Positions 11,166 to 24,540 of a stretch of DNA of 64,000 nt are shown here, one piece after another. The stretch's first letter is position 1, and every line of letters starts with the position of its first letter. Below the pieces are notes generated by a model that worked only from the letters and a program-made list of their open reading frames with translations, did no database searches and had not been told where the DNA came from. This DNA comes from Bombardia bombarda (lineage: Eukaryota > Ascomycota > Sordariomycetes > Sordariales > Lasiosphaeriaceae), in assembly GCA_030512295.1 (NCBI GenBank), contig JAULSR010000001.1, positions 1,860,001 to 1,924,000 of the forward strand, given 5' to 3'. The translations under genes were made by a program, and so were the position numbers.

Positions 11166-12160
11166 ATCTCTCGGGGTCTGATTCTAAGTGTGTTTGGTCT
11201 TTTCCTACGTCCAAGTTCGATGCGGGACGAGATGGTCGGATCGGTCGTGCACGTTGCCTTGACTTATAGGACGTCTCGATTTTGCCCCCGAGACGTGGAG
11301 GTGTGGGGATCTGTTAAACGGGGTGCCCTGGAGACGAGAATGCGGACTCGATACACACCGGAAGGACAGACCACCGTTGACGTGTGGCGAGTGTTGGATG
11401 ACAGGGCCCTGGGGTTGGGTGGGCGCGGGTGGTTCGAGCTTGGGGAAGTACCCTGGTTCGGAATGGTGCGGAGCGTGATCTTCTTAATGCAACCGGAATA
11501 TGCAGATTTCCGCGACAACCTCATACAGGGAATGAAAGAGCTGATATGTGCTCTACCGGAAACAATGATCAACTGGATCCAAGGGACGAGGAGCCAGGGA
11601 TTAAGGATGGCGGGCGTCCAGCGCAGTGTTGCTGGGAAAGGCGACAGACGGACGGCAGCACGAGCACGAGCAGTCAGGGCGGCCAAGATGGACAATGGAA
11701 GGAGAGAGAGAAGATGGTCCCAGTATGGATTGCTGTGGGAGAGTGGAGGGTGATGGGGTGCGAGTGTGAGGGAGAGGGACCTTGCGATGATGATATGGAC
11801 CTTTGTGGCCGTCAGCAACAATAAACGACAATGGCGGGGGAGTAACAATAACAGAATCACATCAACAACATAAACAACATGCGATGAAAGAATGTCGAGC
11901 GGGATATGATGATGGTCGAAGCCAAATACATAGTGGGCATGAACGGTGACGAACGGGAGGATGGCCATCTTAAGAAAGTTCAATGGCTTAACTGACCAGT
12001 GCTGCAGAAAGCTTGGTGCACGAGCACTAAAATTCTCCGCCCACGTTGTGAAATGAACAAAGCAGCTGGGAGGAAGGTCGCGATAGGCCAGAGCGGGGAC
12101 TGGGGCAGCACGTTGGAGTCTGGCAGACGACGGCGGAACGAAAGAAGAGAGAGAGACACC
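11166..12160 (-). promoter_or_regulatory. Probable 5' leader and core promoter of the C2H2 factor
   Basis: On the minus strand a CT-rich run (about 12136-12160, CTCTCTCTCTTC) lies about 970 bases before the start codon, the sort of pyrimidine tract often found at fungal transcription starts. If transcription starts there the leader is long and holds an upstream frame of about 234 codons (ATG at 11968, stop at 11264) that ends 99 bases before the factor's ATG. That frame resembles no family; its amino-acid make-up (Leu, His, Pro, Arg runs) suggests noncoding DNA. Confidence 0.3.
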
Positions 12161-13945
12161 AAAAGCTTGGTGAGACCGACCAGCAGGTATGGAAGTAGCT
12201 ACGTACCTTTTTTGGCTGTTCCTTAGGGCGCTGGATAGTGCGAGTAAGCGGAGCTAGCTCGGCAGGTTCGCCGTTCCTCTTCGTTTCGAAAGTCCAAGTG
12301 TCGAGGGCCGGCGCGACTTAAGTCTCCGAAACTGGTAGCATAATGGAGGGGATGAGGGGTGACCGTTTCTTTCTCAGCAAACCACACTACCCTATGCAGA
12401 ACGTCAAGAGGAAAGGGTTGCTGGAGGCTGCCGGTGCCTGGATGCAGGTTCGCTGCAGGTGTAGATTTTGGCCCTTTACCTAAGATGGCCGACTGCCGAG
12501 CTAAGTTGCCAGGGGGAGGTGGGAGGTGGGAGAGAGGATTTCAAGGACGGTCTAGTTTGTTGCTGGATGATGGTCTCTGTACGCAGTACTGTCCTTGTAC
12601 TGGTTAGTGCTTCCCCGCGAGTATGATGGCGTGTAGCAAGGAAGGTCGGTGCGTTTTTATGTCTCCTCTTCTCGTTTTCGTCCTTCTCCTCACTTCTTTC
12701 TGGTTGAACCTGACTCGACAAGCAGGTGCGCACAATTTGTCCCAAAATCTCCACCGCTGCTCACTGGTAGCAGAAGAGCGGCAGGTTGATGTGTGGAGGA
12801 GAGCGAGATATCAAAGAGAGGGAATTCGGGGCCACAGGGGAAGCTCTCGTTTGCCGTAACGGGTCAGGGGGGGCAAACAAGCAGAGACCCGGAGATCCCA
12901 CAGCTTTCGTCTTCGTTGCTTCTTCTCCGGATTGTCGTTGCTTCTTGCGGGTCCTCAGAAGTCAAAAATCCACCGAGACAACAAGGATAGGCGTGGCGGT
13001 GGTCCGTTTAGGGCTGCTGCTGGGTTGAGTATGTAAGGGCGATATGAGGAATAACACGAGTGGATGTTGTCGACAAAGTTGATGGCATCACCTTACTAAC
13101 AGGTGTCTAAAAAACCAAATACGCGACAGGTATCAATGCAGGAACAGGCTCGGATCTGCTGGAATGGTTCGGGGTTTCTCGTGGGTTATGTATCCAGAAC
13201 CAGAGATACAAGATGTGAGAGACTATACCTCAGAGTCGTCCTCCTTTTGCGAATCGCCGGTTGCAGGGGAGGAGGAGAGGATTGAGCAACGAACGGCACG
13301 AGTGCCTGGGCTCTACTGCGTGCAGGTATGTAGCCCAGGGACGGCGCTGTAACGTCGATGTTCTCTTATCGTCGCGTGCGATGCAGTCCCGGCTGGGGTG
13401 TATCTGGTGGTGGAGATGGAGGTGAGCAAACGCTCGAGCGCTCGTTGTGCTAGCTGCTACACAGCAAGGTGACGAGGGTCAAGGAGGGGGCCGGATTGTG
13501 ACCGTGGTGATCACTTTTGGTTAGAGACTGCTGGCTAACTGTTGCCCGCTTTCCCTTCGGATGTCGAATAGGGATAGCTTTGCTACAATATTAAGCCATG
13601 CGGCGCTGGAACTTTGTGGGATATCTCTCGCAGCGGGAGCACACAAACAGATGCGTAGGTTGCGTGCCAATGGCTCGCTCTTGCCCCTTGATTGGATATG
13701 TACGAGGGACTAGGACGAGATTATACTGAGAGAGGTGTTAAGCTAGCTATCCAAGGCAGCGCAAACGCAATTGAGCGAGCTGAGATGTCAATGAGGTGAC
13801 AGGTCTAACAGGAGAGCAAGGAGAAAAGAGGATTAAGAGGGCCTGGATAGAGCTAGAAGCGTCGCGATGCGGACGAAGTATGTGGGAGTCGCGAGAGATG
13901 GCAGATAATCTGGCACAAGCTACCTTACCTTCTGGTAAGAGGTAG

Positions 13946-13959
13946 GTACTGTACAGTAC
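13946..13959. repeat. 14-nt palindrome, copy 1
   Basis: GTACTGTACAGTAC is its own reverse complement. The identical 14-mer recurs at 14626-14639. Confidence 0.75.
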
Positions 13960-14625
13960 AGTACCAGCAGGCCGTGTCGTTGGTGTCGTTCGCCGGCCAG
14001 ATGCAAGAGCGTGGTAAGTAACAGGTATCCGTAGCTAGAAGACATCCCCTGCCGAGTACGGATCATGTACATAACATCCGTGGAGACGCAACCCAGGGTA
14101 GGGGTAGAAGCTTGGGAGACATTTTGAGCTGGCTGATCGGGCTGCTTTCCTGGCCGAATGTCACTGGCCGTTTGCTTTTTACCCGAAGAGGTAAGTGACC
14201 CATGAGCTTGTGAGGGGGACCATCCCAAAGGAACAGGGAACGCCTGGCATGAGAGCACAACAGAAACCGCCCGTCCAGTTGACGGGTCCTGCAGGTGGAC
14301 TTTGTACGGAGTGCCTGTCTGGGTAGGTCGGTAGCCAGAGAGTCCAGGGATGATGCTCTTGCCTGTGTCGTCGGTACGGAGTATTCGGTACCTACCTACC
14401 TGCCTACCTGCTATGTGGCTCTTCTCGGTAGTAAACCGCGGCGCCATGCGCATGCATGTAAGATACCTTGGATACTTGGCTGACAGGCAGTGAACGGAGC
14501 CCTCGTCCACGCTCACCAAGTGTACCTTGTACGTCCATTGAAACGGTATTGAGAAGGACATGGAACCAAGCGCGTTTAGTCATCCTTGCTAACGGCGGCC
14601 CTACAGGTGCTTGGCTGTACTGTAT

Positions 14626-14639
14626 GTACTGTACAGTAC
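14626..14639. repeat. 14-nt palindrome, copy 2
   Basis: Identical to the palindrome at 13946-13959, 680 bases away. It could be a binding site for a dimeric regulator or simply a frequent local word; related TGTAC/GTACA words occur near 18240, 25340, 25590 and 27061. Confidence 0.75.
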
Positions 14640-15985
14640 GTGTGGTTTACTGTTCGGTTTTACTGCTCATGTATATGAATCAATTAGGAAACAGACGGGA
14701 CAAGAGAGTTAGTCGGACGGGCTGGATGTTGCTGTTAGACGGCATCCATGGAGACGGGCGGGAAGAGACGAGAGACACGGCTCGCTACTTGTGCTGTTTC
14801 TCGTCGTCGCAATGCAAGCCAGAGGGAAAAGCAAATGTAGAGAGGGAAGAAAAACTAACCAACCGATTATTAACGGGATATTAGTGCAAGTGTTCGCTCC
14901 CAGTAGTGCAGCTTTGGAGTGCAGCTTGGAGTGCAGCAGCGACCAGTCGGGTGGAGTCCCTCTAAATCTGGCTCGAGCTTCCCATTCGCCGCAGGGCTAG
15001 GGGCACGGGCAGCTCTGGCACTCGACTTCCCAGCCCAACCCCGTTGTACTGCAGGTACAAGCTGGGGAGAGCAAAGTACCTATAGCGGTGGGGGCCCTTA
15101 TGCACGAGCGGTGCTAGCCTGGAGTTGTCCCAGATGGGGCAGTAACACTAGAGCGCTGCTGCGAACTGGCCCTGTTAAAGCGACTCCACCGGCTTTGAGA
15201 GGAACCTGGGGATACTTTGTCGATTGCCAGACAGGGGTCTGGTTCTGGTGCTGCACGCTGCAAGGTTGGACGTTCCCCGCGCAGGAGCGGAAGCGAGGTA
15301 CTAAGGTTGCGAGGTCGCAAAGTCGCAAGGTTGTCATCGACTCGGTGGACTCCTTGTCGTCGTCGGTCGGTCGGTCTGGAGACACTGGAGACTGGGCTGG
15401 AGAGAGAAGGTCTAGACGACGGACGAGGACGACATGGACTGCACAACTAATAGCTGCCCCTGTCTGCCAAGCCCAAATCAAAGGGGAGAAGGAGCGAGGG
15501 AGAGCGAGACAGCGCTCCGTACCTTACGAACAGAGGCAAGAGCAACCCAAACCTGCTCTGCACGAAAACAGCACAAAACCGTACTCACTACTGCCCCCAA
15601 AAGGAAAGAGCGAGACAGACATCCATACGTAAACCATCAGGATCATGACGGCGTCGGCGGAGGTTGCCGATGGCCGATGACCAAGATGTGAGATGTGAGA
15701 TGTGAGCGCGAGAGATGATATACGTCGTGATGAGTGACGCTTGTTCTCCGTCTTCTAATCCACACTTCTTTTAAAGTTAGGTCCGGCCTGGCACTTGCTA
15801 AGGTTGTTCTCGCAATGCGCACCCAGATGCCGTCCTATCCCCCATTGCCCATCGACACTAACCCTATCATCTCCCTTTTATGGAGACGACGACCAACGGT
15901 CCCACAGCCCGAGGGCAACGATGGACGACAGGCAAAGGGAACAGCTCGGGCCAGGTGTGATAAAATTATTATCTTTGCATCCGAT

Positions 15986-16013
15986 GGCCTGGAGCTTTAG
16001 CCAGCTCCAGGCC
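15986..16013. other. Perfect 11-bp inverted repeat with 6-nt loop
   Basis: GGCCTGGAGCT, loop TTAGCC, AGCTCCAGGCC. The arms pair without mismatch and are GC-rich, so the RNA from either strand would form a stable hairpin. It sits in noncoding DNA with no gene within 4 kb. No U-run follows directly on either strand. Confidence 0.7.
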
Positions 16014-16441
16014 TTTCCCACTGCCGATTGCCCCCTTCCCCCCGTTTCCCGTCTCAATAGCGTTACACTAGCCTCCCTCCCACTTTGCCTACCCTACCTC
16101 AAGCTTACCAACGGTGTATGAACAGTCAGGTAATAGCGCTCTTGTACTCTGTGGTAGTGTAGGTGCTGTTCTTTTTTGGATCACCTCTTGCGACGACGGC
16201 CGCCTTTTTAGTGCTCCAACGGTAGCAGCAGCGGGCTGGTCAGAAGTCAAAATCTCGAGGTGCCCTGCCTGCCCTGCCTGCCCTGAAATGCGACGGCAGC
16301 ATGCGACCGTTTTCTCTTTTTACGTCCAATGGGATGTGTGCTGGACTATGTGCTACTGCACATCACGCACGCAGCGCAGCACAAGCACACAAGAAGCACA
16401 GAGAAGGGGGGATGAGCGGGAGACGGATTTAGGTACCGTTA

Positions 16442-16456
16442 TCTTATCCGATAAGA
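16442..16456. promoter_or_regulatory. Paired inverted GATA element
   Basis: TCTTATC and GATAAGA face each other around a single C. GATA-family zinc-finger factors of fungi (nitrogen, light and siderophore regulators) bind such sites. No adjacent gene is seen, so the function is unknown. Confidence 0.35.
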
Positions 16457-17760
16457 GCTTCAGTTGTTCACCTCCGTCCTGTCCTTGCAGCCCAACAACA
16501 ACCCCTGTCAGGTCGCTGCCAGGTCCTGTCGGAGACATCGGATCTACCCCGTACCTTACCTCCAAAACTCTCTGTGTTTGTCTCTCCATCACGGAGCGGA
16601 GAGAAAAAGATCGAAGCTAATGTTTCAGAAAAGAAAGTTGAGCTCCACTGCTGCAGGAATATCAAATCTTGACGCCATCGACAAGGAGACAAAAGGACAA
16701 TGGACAATGGGAGAAATGAAAGCCATGTCTTGAGTGAAAGTGTGGTCGTGGTGCAGTTACAGTATGCATTGCACTGGGCTTTTTCGACCAATGCCTTTTT
16801 TTTTTTTGTTTTGTCCTGCCCTCAGTCTCGAATGCAGTATGCATTGTTAGATAGTTTCAGGTCAATGGCCTTTTTAGACCTTGTCGTCCCCACGCAAGGG
16901 ATGAATGACATGAATGACATGGACAACGACATATTGACATCCATCATCTTTACCAGGAAAAAAGAAAAAGAAGAAAAGGTTCGGCCGAAACATCATAATA
17001 ACAATAATAATAGCCACCTGACCCGGCCGGCTTGAAAATCTCAACACAGGCAGAAACCAACAAAAACAGCCTGCCGTCGTGCCGGGAAACGAAACACCAG
17101 CACTCACAGTTAATAATTATCCTGGAGATCTCATCCTGTATTTTCCAGGTTTGCCGTTGCCGTGCCTCGACAAAAGCTTCCGTCCGTCCTCGGTGTAATA
17201 ACAGAGCGCATCAGCCAGCCCGTCCCCAGGTGTTTCTCAGGGTAATTGTCTGTTGTTTGTTTGCTAGACTACGGTTCATAGCATCTGATTACGTCATTGC
17301 GGTTGGCGCTAATTGTGGTGATGATGTTTGTGCGCCGTATAAGTCCACACATCAGCCGCCTCTCAGTTTGCCCAAAGAAGAACTATGAAGCCACAATTTT
17401 GCCCCGTATAATCCCATTTCGCTCATTTGCCTTCCTGCAGTCCCAGACAGGAAGGTATTTACTAGCGCGGTCATTTATCAGTTTGTCTCGGGAGCGGAAA
17501 CATGCCGCAGCTAGGTATCTCTGATGCAACAAGTACCGTGTGAATCCGCCACAGGCACCGGGACGGAGGCTGACCAGGACACAAGACACGCAACACGACA
17601 ACAACAACAGCAAAAAAAACAAAAGGGGAAAATCCAGTCACCCATCCCTGTTTCGGACATTTAGAAGACAAAATCTTATTTGCCCGCATACCGTGGGCCA
17701 ATCATGTGGATTAGCAAAATGAAAAGGAAAAAAGAGTACTGTGTAAAATAAAAAAAGAGA

Positions 17761-20700
17761 ACTGACGTATTGCAGCAAATGGCCAGTCAGTCAGTCACTA
17801 TTGCATACATACCCAACCCAACCAACCACCACAGCTCCAATACTGGGTCAGGCGGCAAAAGTGTTCAGGCCTGACCTCGATTGACTTGCACTAGATATGT
17901 AGGTGCAGTCAAGTGATTAACCTACGAATGCCAATTGCTGTTTTGCATAATTTATACATGCACTCCCGCCTCTCTGATGCTGCAATGGGTCAGTCATCCG
18001 TATAATGCATTAGATGGATCGGCCAAGCATCGCATAACATACTAGACCTATCCCGTATAGATATACAACAGCGTACTCGAACACTTCAGACAAAAATTGG
18101 AAGAGGCATAACAAACGTCTCCTCAAATAAGACCAAAACCTGCCTTAGTCCGACATCGCATTACCAAAGACTCTTCTCCCCAGCCTTCGGAAGTATCTCA
18201 TTCTAAATACAGCGTCATTGGTAGCACGGAGAGTGTACTGTTGTATACATACTGTACATATGTGCTGTGCTACGTAGGCTGGCAATTACCTAGTTCATCT
18301 GCGCGCGCTACCCAAGCCGTAGGAGTGTTCTCTCACGTAGTGCAGACGCGTGCAGGTGACACTACCGACTGTTACACCAGATAAAATCTCCGCCAATGCA
18401 ATCATTCGCGCAGCCAATGATCGTAACCACACATACTTATTTTGGGTCAACAGTTTTGTCGCAAAATTGGGCGAAAAGATGAAATACGGAGCAAGGTGAT
18501 ACGGCGGCGAACCAAAGACAAAGGATACTGCCCTCTAGTACAGTCTTAGTGTACCAAATTTGAGATTTCAAGGCTCACACTATTGAAGCCATACTGTCAG
18601 CCTACCTGCTATCACGTATTCGTATATCTCGTACTCACATATGAGTCTAGCCACTATCCACAGGGTAGGTAATGTGGACACCAGCAGCACCAGAAAGGAA
18701 AGCAAACGTAAGAGCTGACTTCAGTGACAGCGCGGATTGCTTTCATTCCACTTCTTATGATCACCATTATGTCTCATCTTCCTTCGTGTCTTTTTTCTCT
18801 CTCTGTTTTCGTATGTAGTTTAGTCTTGTGCGGGGAACTAGCCCTCGGAAATGGAGTCACCTAGGTATGACAAAAAACAAGACACCTTGCCCATCCCCGT
18901 GCAAGTCAGTCAGTCGTGCAGCCAGTCATCTCGTCAACCACCGCCTACCAACCCAAAAGCTGCTTAGTGAGGGTGCCACCACTGTCACCTTCAAATCTCA
19001 GGGGCACGTCAGTCTACCGGCAACCAGCCCTCTCGCCTATCTGCTTTTTCTTTGCTTTTTCTTCACTGGCACCTCATGAGTCGCTAGACCATAATTTCTC
19101 TTATTATAAGGCAAAGCAGCGACATAGCTAGCGAACGATGTGCGCTATTGCACATCCGGAACACGGTTCTCTACACCCTACACACCTAGTGCCTCGAACA
19201 AAATGTATCGTCACTTGCCCATACTTAGACTAGGTAGTAATGAATAAAAAGCAGGGTGCATTACATAACGGCTCTTAGTCCCTCCGACGACAGCAGGAAC
19301 CCGCCAGCCAGTCGACGGAAGACCGGGGTGTGTGTGTGTTGTTCATTATCCGTACTTACCTTTTCCACCACAACTGTGATTTGGTTGCAGCGGTGATGCC
19401 GATCTCTTGCAGCAAGGAGATAAAAAAGTCTGTCAGTCAGTCACCTTTCCCACGTTGTTCACCTCCAAATTGAAATTTGAAACGGTGATTTCCCAAAAAA
19501 ACGCCACTAACCAAGCAAGGGGTAAAAAGACACCCAACAAAGATCGTCGTCAAATGTCCATCAGATCAGATAGCCGAACTGAGCTGTGTTGGATGGCTTG
19601 ATAGACAGCCTATTAAAAAAATGTTAAAACCGTTTATTTAGTGGCGTCCTGAGATCGGTTCGGTTCGATCCTATCACGCATCAGGTTCTAGACCCATTCC
19701 CGTATACACATCCACTGTAGGTAGGTATGTATTCAGTACACCCCATCGAGGAAGACTTACCCAGACCAGATAGGTTAGGTTCTTGGCGTCCGGACTCTCC
19801 GCCATCCGAGCATCAGAAAGAAATCACCGTCCTGGCTAGGTGCTCCAGACACTTCAAGGGCAGATCCATGTGGTAGTTCTTAAAGCAAAGCACACACTCA
19901 CACCCTGTATGTGGTTTTATGTGGTAGGTGTATAATTATGGCCACACGTTTTGTCCCATTGGCTACAGACAAGGGGGAGCGGGAGCTAGGTAGTGACAGC
20001 AGTCGTCTGCAGCGGCAGGCAGCAGTGTAGGCAACGGGCAGACTTGTTGGAACGGATGTATTCGTCCAGTCATCATCGTTCCAGGGCAGGCAACAGAAAT
20101 CACCCATAGATCTCATCGTCCCCGCCCGCCCCCAGCCGTCTTCCCCAGATTGAGCAGCACGAACAGACAAAAAAAAAACCGTCCAGAGGCCAAATTGGAC
20201 CAAGGTGTGGCCGGCCTTTTCCCCAGGCCGGTGGGAAGGGAGGGGGGACTGAAGCAGATCCGGATCTCCACCGCCGTCCATCTCCCATCTCACCCCGCTT
20301 GCCCGGCTCGCAACACAGACAGACAAGATGTCCTCTGTTCAACCCAGGTCGCCTTGGCTTGTAGCGCATCCCGTCTCTAGTAGAAGGGAGGAATATATCA
20401 TCGCGCTGTTGCCATCGTGGCCCGCGGTGGCGCGCTGTCCTTCGCTGGGCCAGATATCAGTCAAATTGGGTATTATTAGTCGGCAGAGAGGGCGAAGGTC
20501 AGCGGGCGCGGGCGTTGTTACAGTGGGCAAAAAGCCTTTTCTTTCTTGCCGTCTCGTTATTGATAATGATTTGACGGATGATGAACGAGTGGGAAGTAGT
20601 TTAGTGCAGCATTACCAAACCGCGACAAACACCGGTTCTTCCAATACCATAGTCGCCTGGAAACTGGCTGACTGCCCTTTTGTCGTACCGCAGAGGTAGC

Positions 20701-23700
20701 GTTGAAGTAAAAGTGTGTGTGTGTATGAATGTGTGTGTCCGTCTGAAGAGATTGGAGCCTTTCAATCCCACAGCTTGGAAAGCATATAGCCACGCGCATT
20801 CTTTTCTCGTTTGTCGAAGCGGGATCTTTTCTGCTGCTGGTTCATTTTGCGGGGAAAGAAAAAAACCAAAGCGCAACGACACGACGGCTGGCCAAAAGAG
20901 GAAATAAAAGCACGGAACTCTGGGGTAAACCAACCTCCATGTAGGATGGAGGGGTGAAGGGCAGGTACCTTACCAACAGGCTACCCTTAACTTAGGTCTG
21001 GGGATATATTCCCTACTCCTCCACGGGACATGTAATGAAAGGCAGGAGCTAGGAGAGAGCAGCAATCAGGCCCATAGCGGACGCGGGACGGCTCGACGGC
21101 AGACCTAGGGAGACCTAGGCGATGCTTGACAGAGAGTAAAATAGCCTGTTGTCGTGTGTTTGTTGCAACGCAAGCTCCGTTTCTTGGGCTGCCCAGCCCG
21201 CCCCCGCAGTCCGTGTTCTTTTCAGCGTGTGTGCGTGCTGCCTGCCTTTGACGAACCTCTCGCTTGGCCGCTTTCGCCCATAGCTAACCGGACTGCGCGT
21301 GGACACGGCAGGGATTGGACTGCTATCGACTGTATAAATGGTCCAGTTCTAGTAAAGCCTGTGAAGGAAGGCAGGCCCTCACCGCTGTCTTGACGGCGGA
21401 CGCAGTGGACGGACGGACGAGTCGGTGATTGATCCCACCAACCCCCTAGAATTACAGCCCATAAAGCCGTCGTGACATCGTGGCGCTCACGTTTCTCCGA
21501 CGGCGTTCCCCCTCAACCCCCCAGATCGCAGGTGGTGTATTGGCTGGTGGAAAGATGCACATGATGTCGAGGCGGCAGAGGATGGGACACATTAGACTGT
21601 GTCTGAAAGTCGCCCGCATGGTGACTTACTGTGCTTTCGGCTGGTCTGAAGCCTGAAAGCTGTACCTATTCAGTACCCTAGCATGCAAACAGTTTGTAGA
21701 CCCGCTGCAGGTTTGCGCATGAAGGAGAACCTGGAAGGTGTGGCAATTTCAAAGTGCAGAAGGAAAAGTGTGGGGTATGGCCGAGCGTGCTGGAGAGCTG
21801 CTGCGAGCTGCCTGTGCGCTTTGGTAAAAGGCGTCTATTTCGGCAAAGCCTCGTGCCTGGAATAGGGTTGGGAAGCTGCGTGGTGGGGAGGGGACCGATG
21901 CAGACACGGCTCGTAGTGTGTTAACAACTCATCAAATCAATCTCTTGCGCATCTCTCCGGGTCGCAAGCAAGCCTTCGCACCTTCCACTTGAGTATCTCA
22001 GGAAGGCAGGAAGCTGGGGCCTGTGGCTGGCTATGACGAGTCAGTAGTAACCCAGGGCAGGCACGACCCAATTGGGACGAAGAGAGTTCCATTTTGTAAG
22101 ACAGGATGCCGAGGAAGGAACGGCCAAGATGAAAAATCTCTAGCATATCTCCATCTCCAATGCTCTTCTCTATTTCCCATGTCACACCGGATGCATGTTT
22201 GCTGTCAAAAACGCGGCAGGCGGCGCTTGCGCTTGAGAAACGCCTACGTCGTCCATACCAACCTCAACCTGGCCTGGGTGACGTCCGATCTTGGTCTGCC
22301 TCGATCTCTAGCTTCCCGGCTATACGAGGCCCAAGCTTCTGCCAACAGACTTTTGACAGCCTCTCGTGCCTGTTCGTGCAAGAAACTGCTCCTGCGGCTC
22401 CATGAGCAGCGATCTGCGATCAAATCGTGTGCAAGAAATCTCCTGCGACAAACATTGAAGAGCTTCGTCTGTGCGCAGGAAATCAATGGTGTCTTGCGAC
22501 AGTCACTGATTGGCTGTCCGGGACAGCTGGCCAATCAAGCAGTCCCTTCCCAACAAGCCGGCCAACCGTCAAGAGCTACAGCGGGGGAACAGAATCGGGA
22601 CGACTGGGGTTCCTGGGAGACAGGGATTACCCTTGTAATAACGGCTGACCGCCTTGCGGAACGGAAGCTCGTGCGCTTGCCGCTCTGAGAGGGGCAAAGT
22701 GGTTGTGAAAATGGGGTGCACTTCGGAACTACCGCTAACACCTGTTGCGCCAGACAAACAACGAATCGCTAATAATCCTGTACACCCCAGGCGACAGCGA
22801 GTTAGGGCTGGTCGGACGGCAAGTTAGGCCCTTGGAAACCCAACCTCAGGTAGTGGCAGAGGCTCGAGAGGGCAGGCTGGGAGATATGTGTGATTTCATG
22901 GTGAAGCAGTCACCATCAAGATGGCGCTCTCCAGAAGCAAGGTCAGTGTCGCCAATCTGAACCCCACTGCACTACCGACTGCAGAATAACGGTCCGGAAG
23001 ATTGGAAGATTGAGCTAGCGCGGCAGCGTCAAATGCAGGGGACTCAACCGTGCTTCGTGCTTCAAAACAGCTCGACTTGTTCGTGCGACCAACCTATTCC
23101 CTGATTGGGATGACGAATGCCGCTTCTGGAACTGGCCTCGATGTTCCTCCTCGATGGTGATACAGCACAGCCTACCCTACCTCGCAGAGCTCGCCTACCC
23201 CTCGTGCTCAACGACTCGAAACGTTCAAAGTCAACTGCAAGTATCTGCTAGTATCCGAAGTGGTACTGACAGTATCGAAATGGGGTAAAGTGGTTACGGC
23301 TCCTCAAGTACCAGATGCCCGGTTCATTCAAGGACTGGCCAATCCTCTCATTCGAAACACACGATTTCTAATCCCTTACACAGCAGCATAGAGACGTTAG
23401 ATCTTCCATGCATGGGCCATTTTACCCGTCCTGTCGGAGGCCGTCTCTGTGTGACGGCATTCTCAACTACTGCAGACGACTTGTTCGGTCTCGGACAATC
23501 AATACACAGTACCTCACTTACACAGCCATGACGAGTGAAGTGGGAAGAGGGATCCCTTCAAAATCAAGGCACGGGCTCCAGCCAGAAGAAGGTATCTCTT
23601 TGGGCACATCTTGGTGCTAGAGACAATCGCTCGTGATCTCTTGATCCCTCGTGGTGAGGTGTCTGCCGGGCAATTTAGAACTTGATGAGGGGCTGGGAGA

Positions 23701-24540
23701 GCAACGCTCCGATGCACTACTCGGCCCACGCCACAGAGACGAGACCGAAGAAAAGAGGAGGGACACATGAGAATGGGCATCCGCTAGTTACGCCATGTAA
23801 CTCTAGAGCGTGGAAGACGACGACAACGACAACGACGATGATGACAAGGACGACAACACTTGCGAGCTGTCAGTTGTTAGTTGTTGGTTGTTGGCTCCTC
23901 CCCTCCCAAACACGAGATTCAGGCTTCTCCACCCCGCAAACCCAAGTGGAACCGACCGGTCTGGAATGCTGGATCTACACTACCTTAGCTACCTCTAGTA
24001 AGCCAGGGCTCTTTCGAGGCCCGTGTCTAACGGCAGCCCAGCGGGTGGCTTCTTCCTTCAATATTGAAAGGGAAATGTTTCAATCCGAAGGCGGCCGAAC
24101 CATTGGCAGTCTATCTATGGTCTAGGCCAATTGCAAAATGTCAATGCCGATAACCCAGATATTTGGGTACGATATACGATCAAGTCAAGACACAGCCAAC
24201 CAGCAGTTGTATCACCGCAAAAGAGCTCGGAGTCGTCTCGACCGTCTCTTCAATAACAAGAATGCTAATGCTAATAATGACGATAATATCAGGCATGATC
24301 ATAACAGTAATAATATAATAGTAGGTATACGAAGCCCTGTGAACCGTGGTGAGTGGTGGTGCCCGAGAAACGACATGTCGGGTTTCCACCGCCACATTGT
24401 CGCTTCCTCTGACCCGTCCCGTCTGCCCCTCCCCCGCATTTTTTGCAATCCAACTCTCCGGCAAGAACGAGCGTGCGAGCCCCTCTGATGTTGAAAGTTT
24501 GGTTCTCAACCCTCGACGCAACACTCTGTTACTATTTTCT
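17761..24540. other. Gene desert, part 2
   Basis: No supported gene on either strand. The longest frame, 22023-22688 plus (221 codons), overlaps a minus-strand frame and has no domain. The stretch has slightly AT-richer pieces (17.7-19.7 kb), short GT repeats near 19330 and 20711, a GAC/AAC trinucleotide block at 23810-23860 and an AAT/GAT-rich block at 24255-24320. No tRNA B-box with a pairing T stem was found; the nearest, GGTTCGATCC near 19670, does not pair. Confidence 0.5.

Larger units (their letters stand above)
12161..17760. other. Gene desert, part 1
   Basis: No supported gene. Frames reach about 237 codons (14919-15632 plus, 13920-14561 minus) but overlap on opposite strands and lack domains. 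Visible structure includes TACCTACCTGCCTACCTGC runs near 14390, a diverged tandem repeat of GTGCAGCTTGGA type near 14905-14940, TGCCCTGCC units at 16261-16284, two copies of a 14-nt palindrome, a perfect hairpin and a paired GATA element listed separately. Base composition looks balanced, not AT-rich. Confidence 0.5.

Noticed and set aside
13920..14561. 213-codon minus-strand frame
   Set aside because: No domain, no codon bias, crosses the GTAC palindromes; looks like chance in GC-balanced DNA.
14919..15632. 237-codon plus-strand frame
   Set aside because: Overlaps minus-strand frames of similar length, begins in a local tandem repeat and shows no recognisable motif.
19655..19690. Possible tRNA B-box GGTTCGATCC
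   Set aside because: The flanking bases do not pair into a T stem and no A-box or acceptor stem fits. No tRNA was found anywhere in the window.
22023..22688. 221-codon plus-strand frame
   Set aside because: No family resemblance and a competing frame on the other strand; no promoter-like or splice context supports it.
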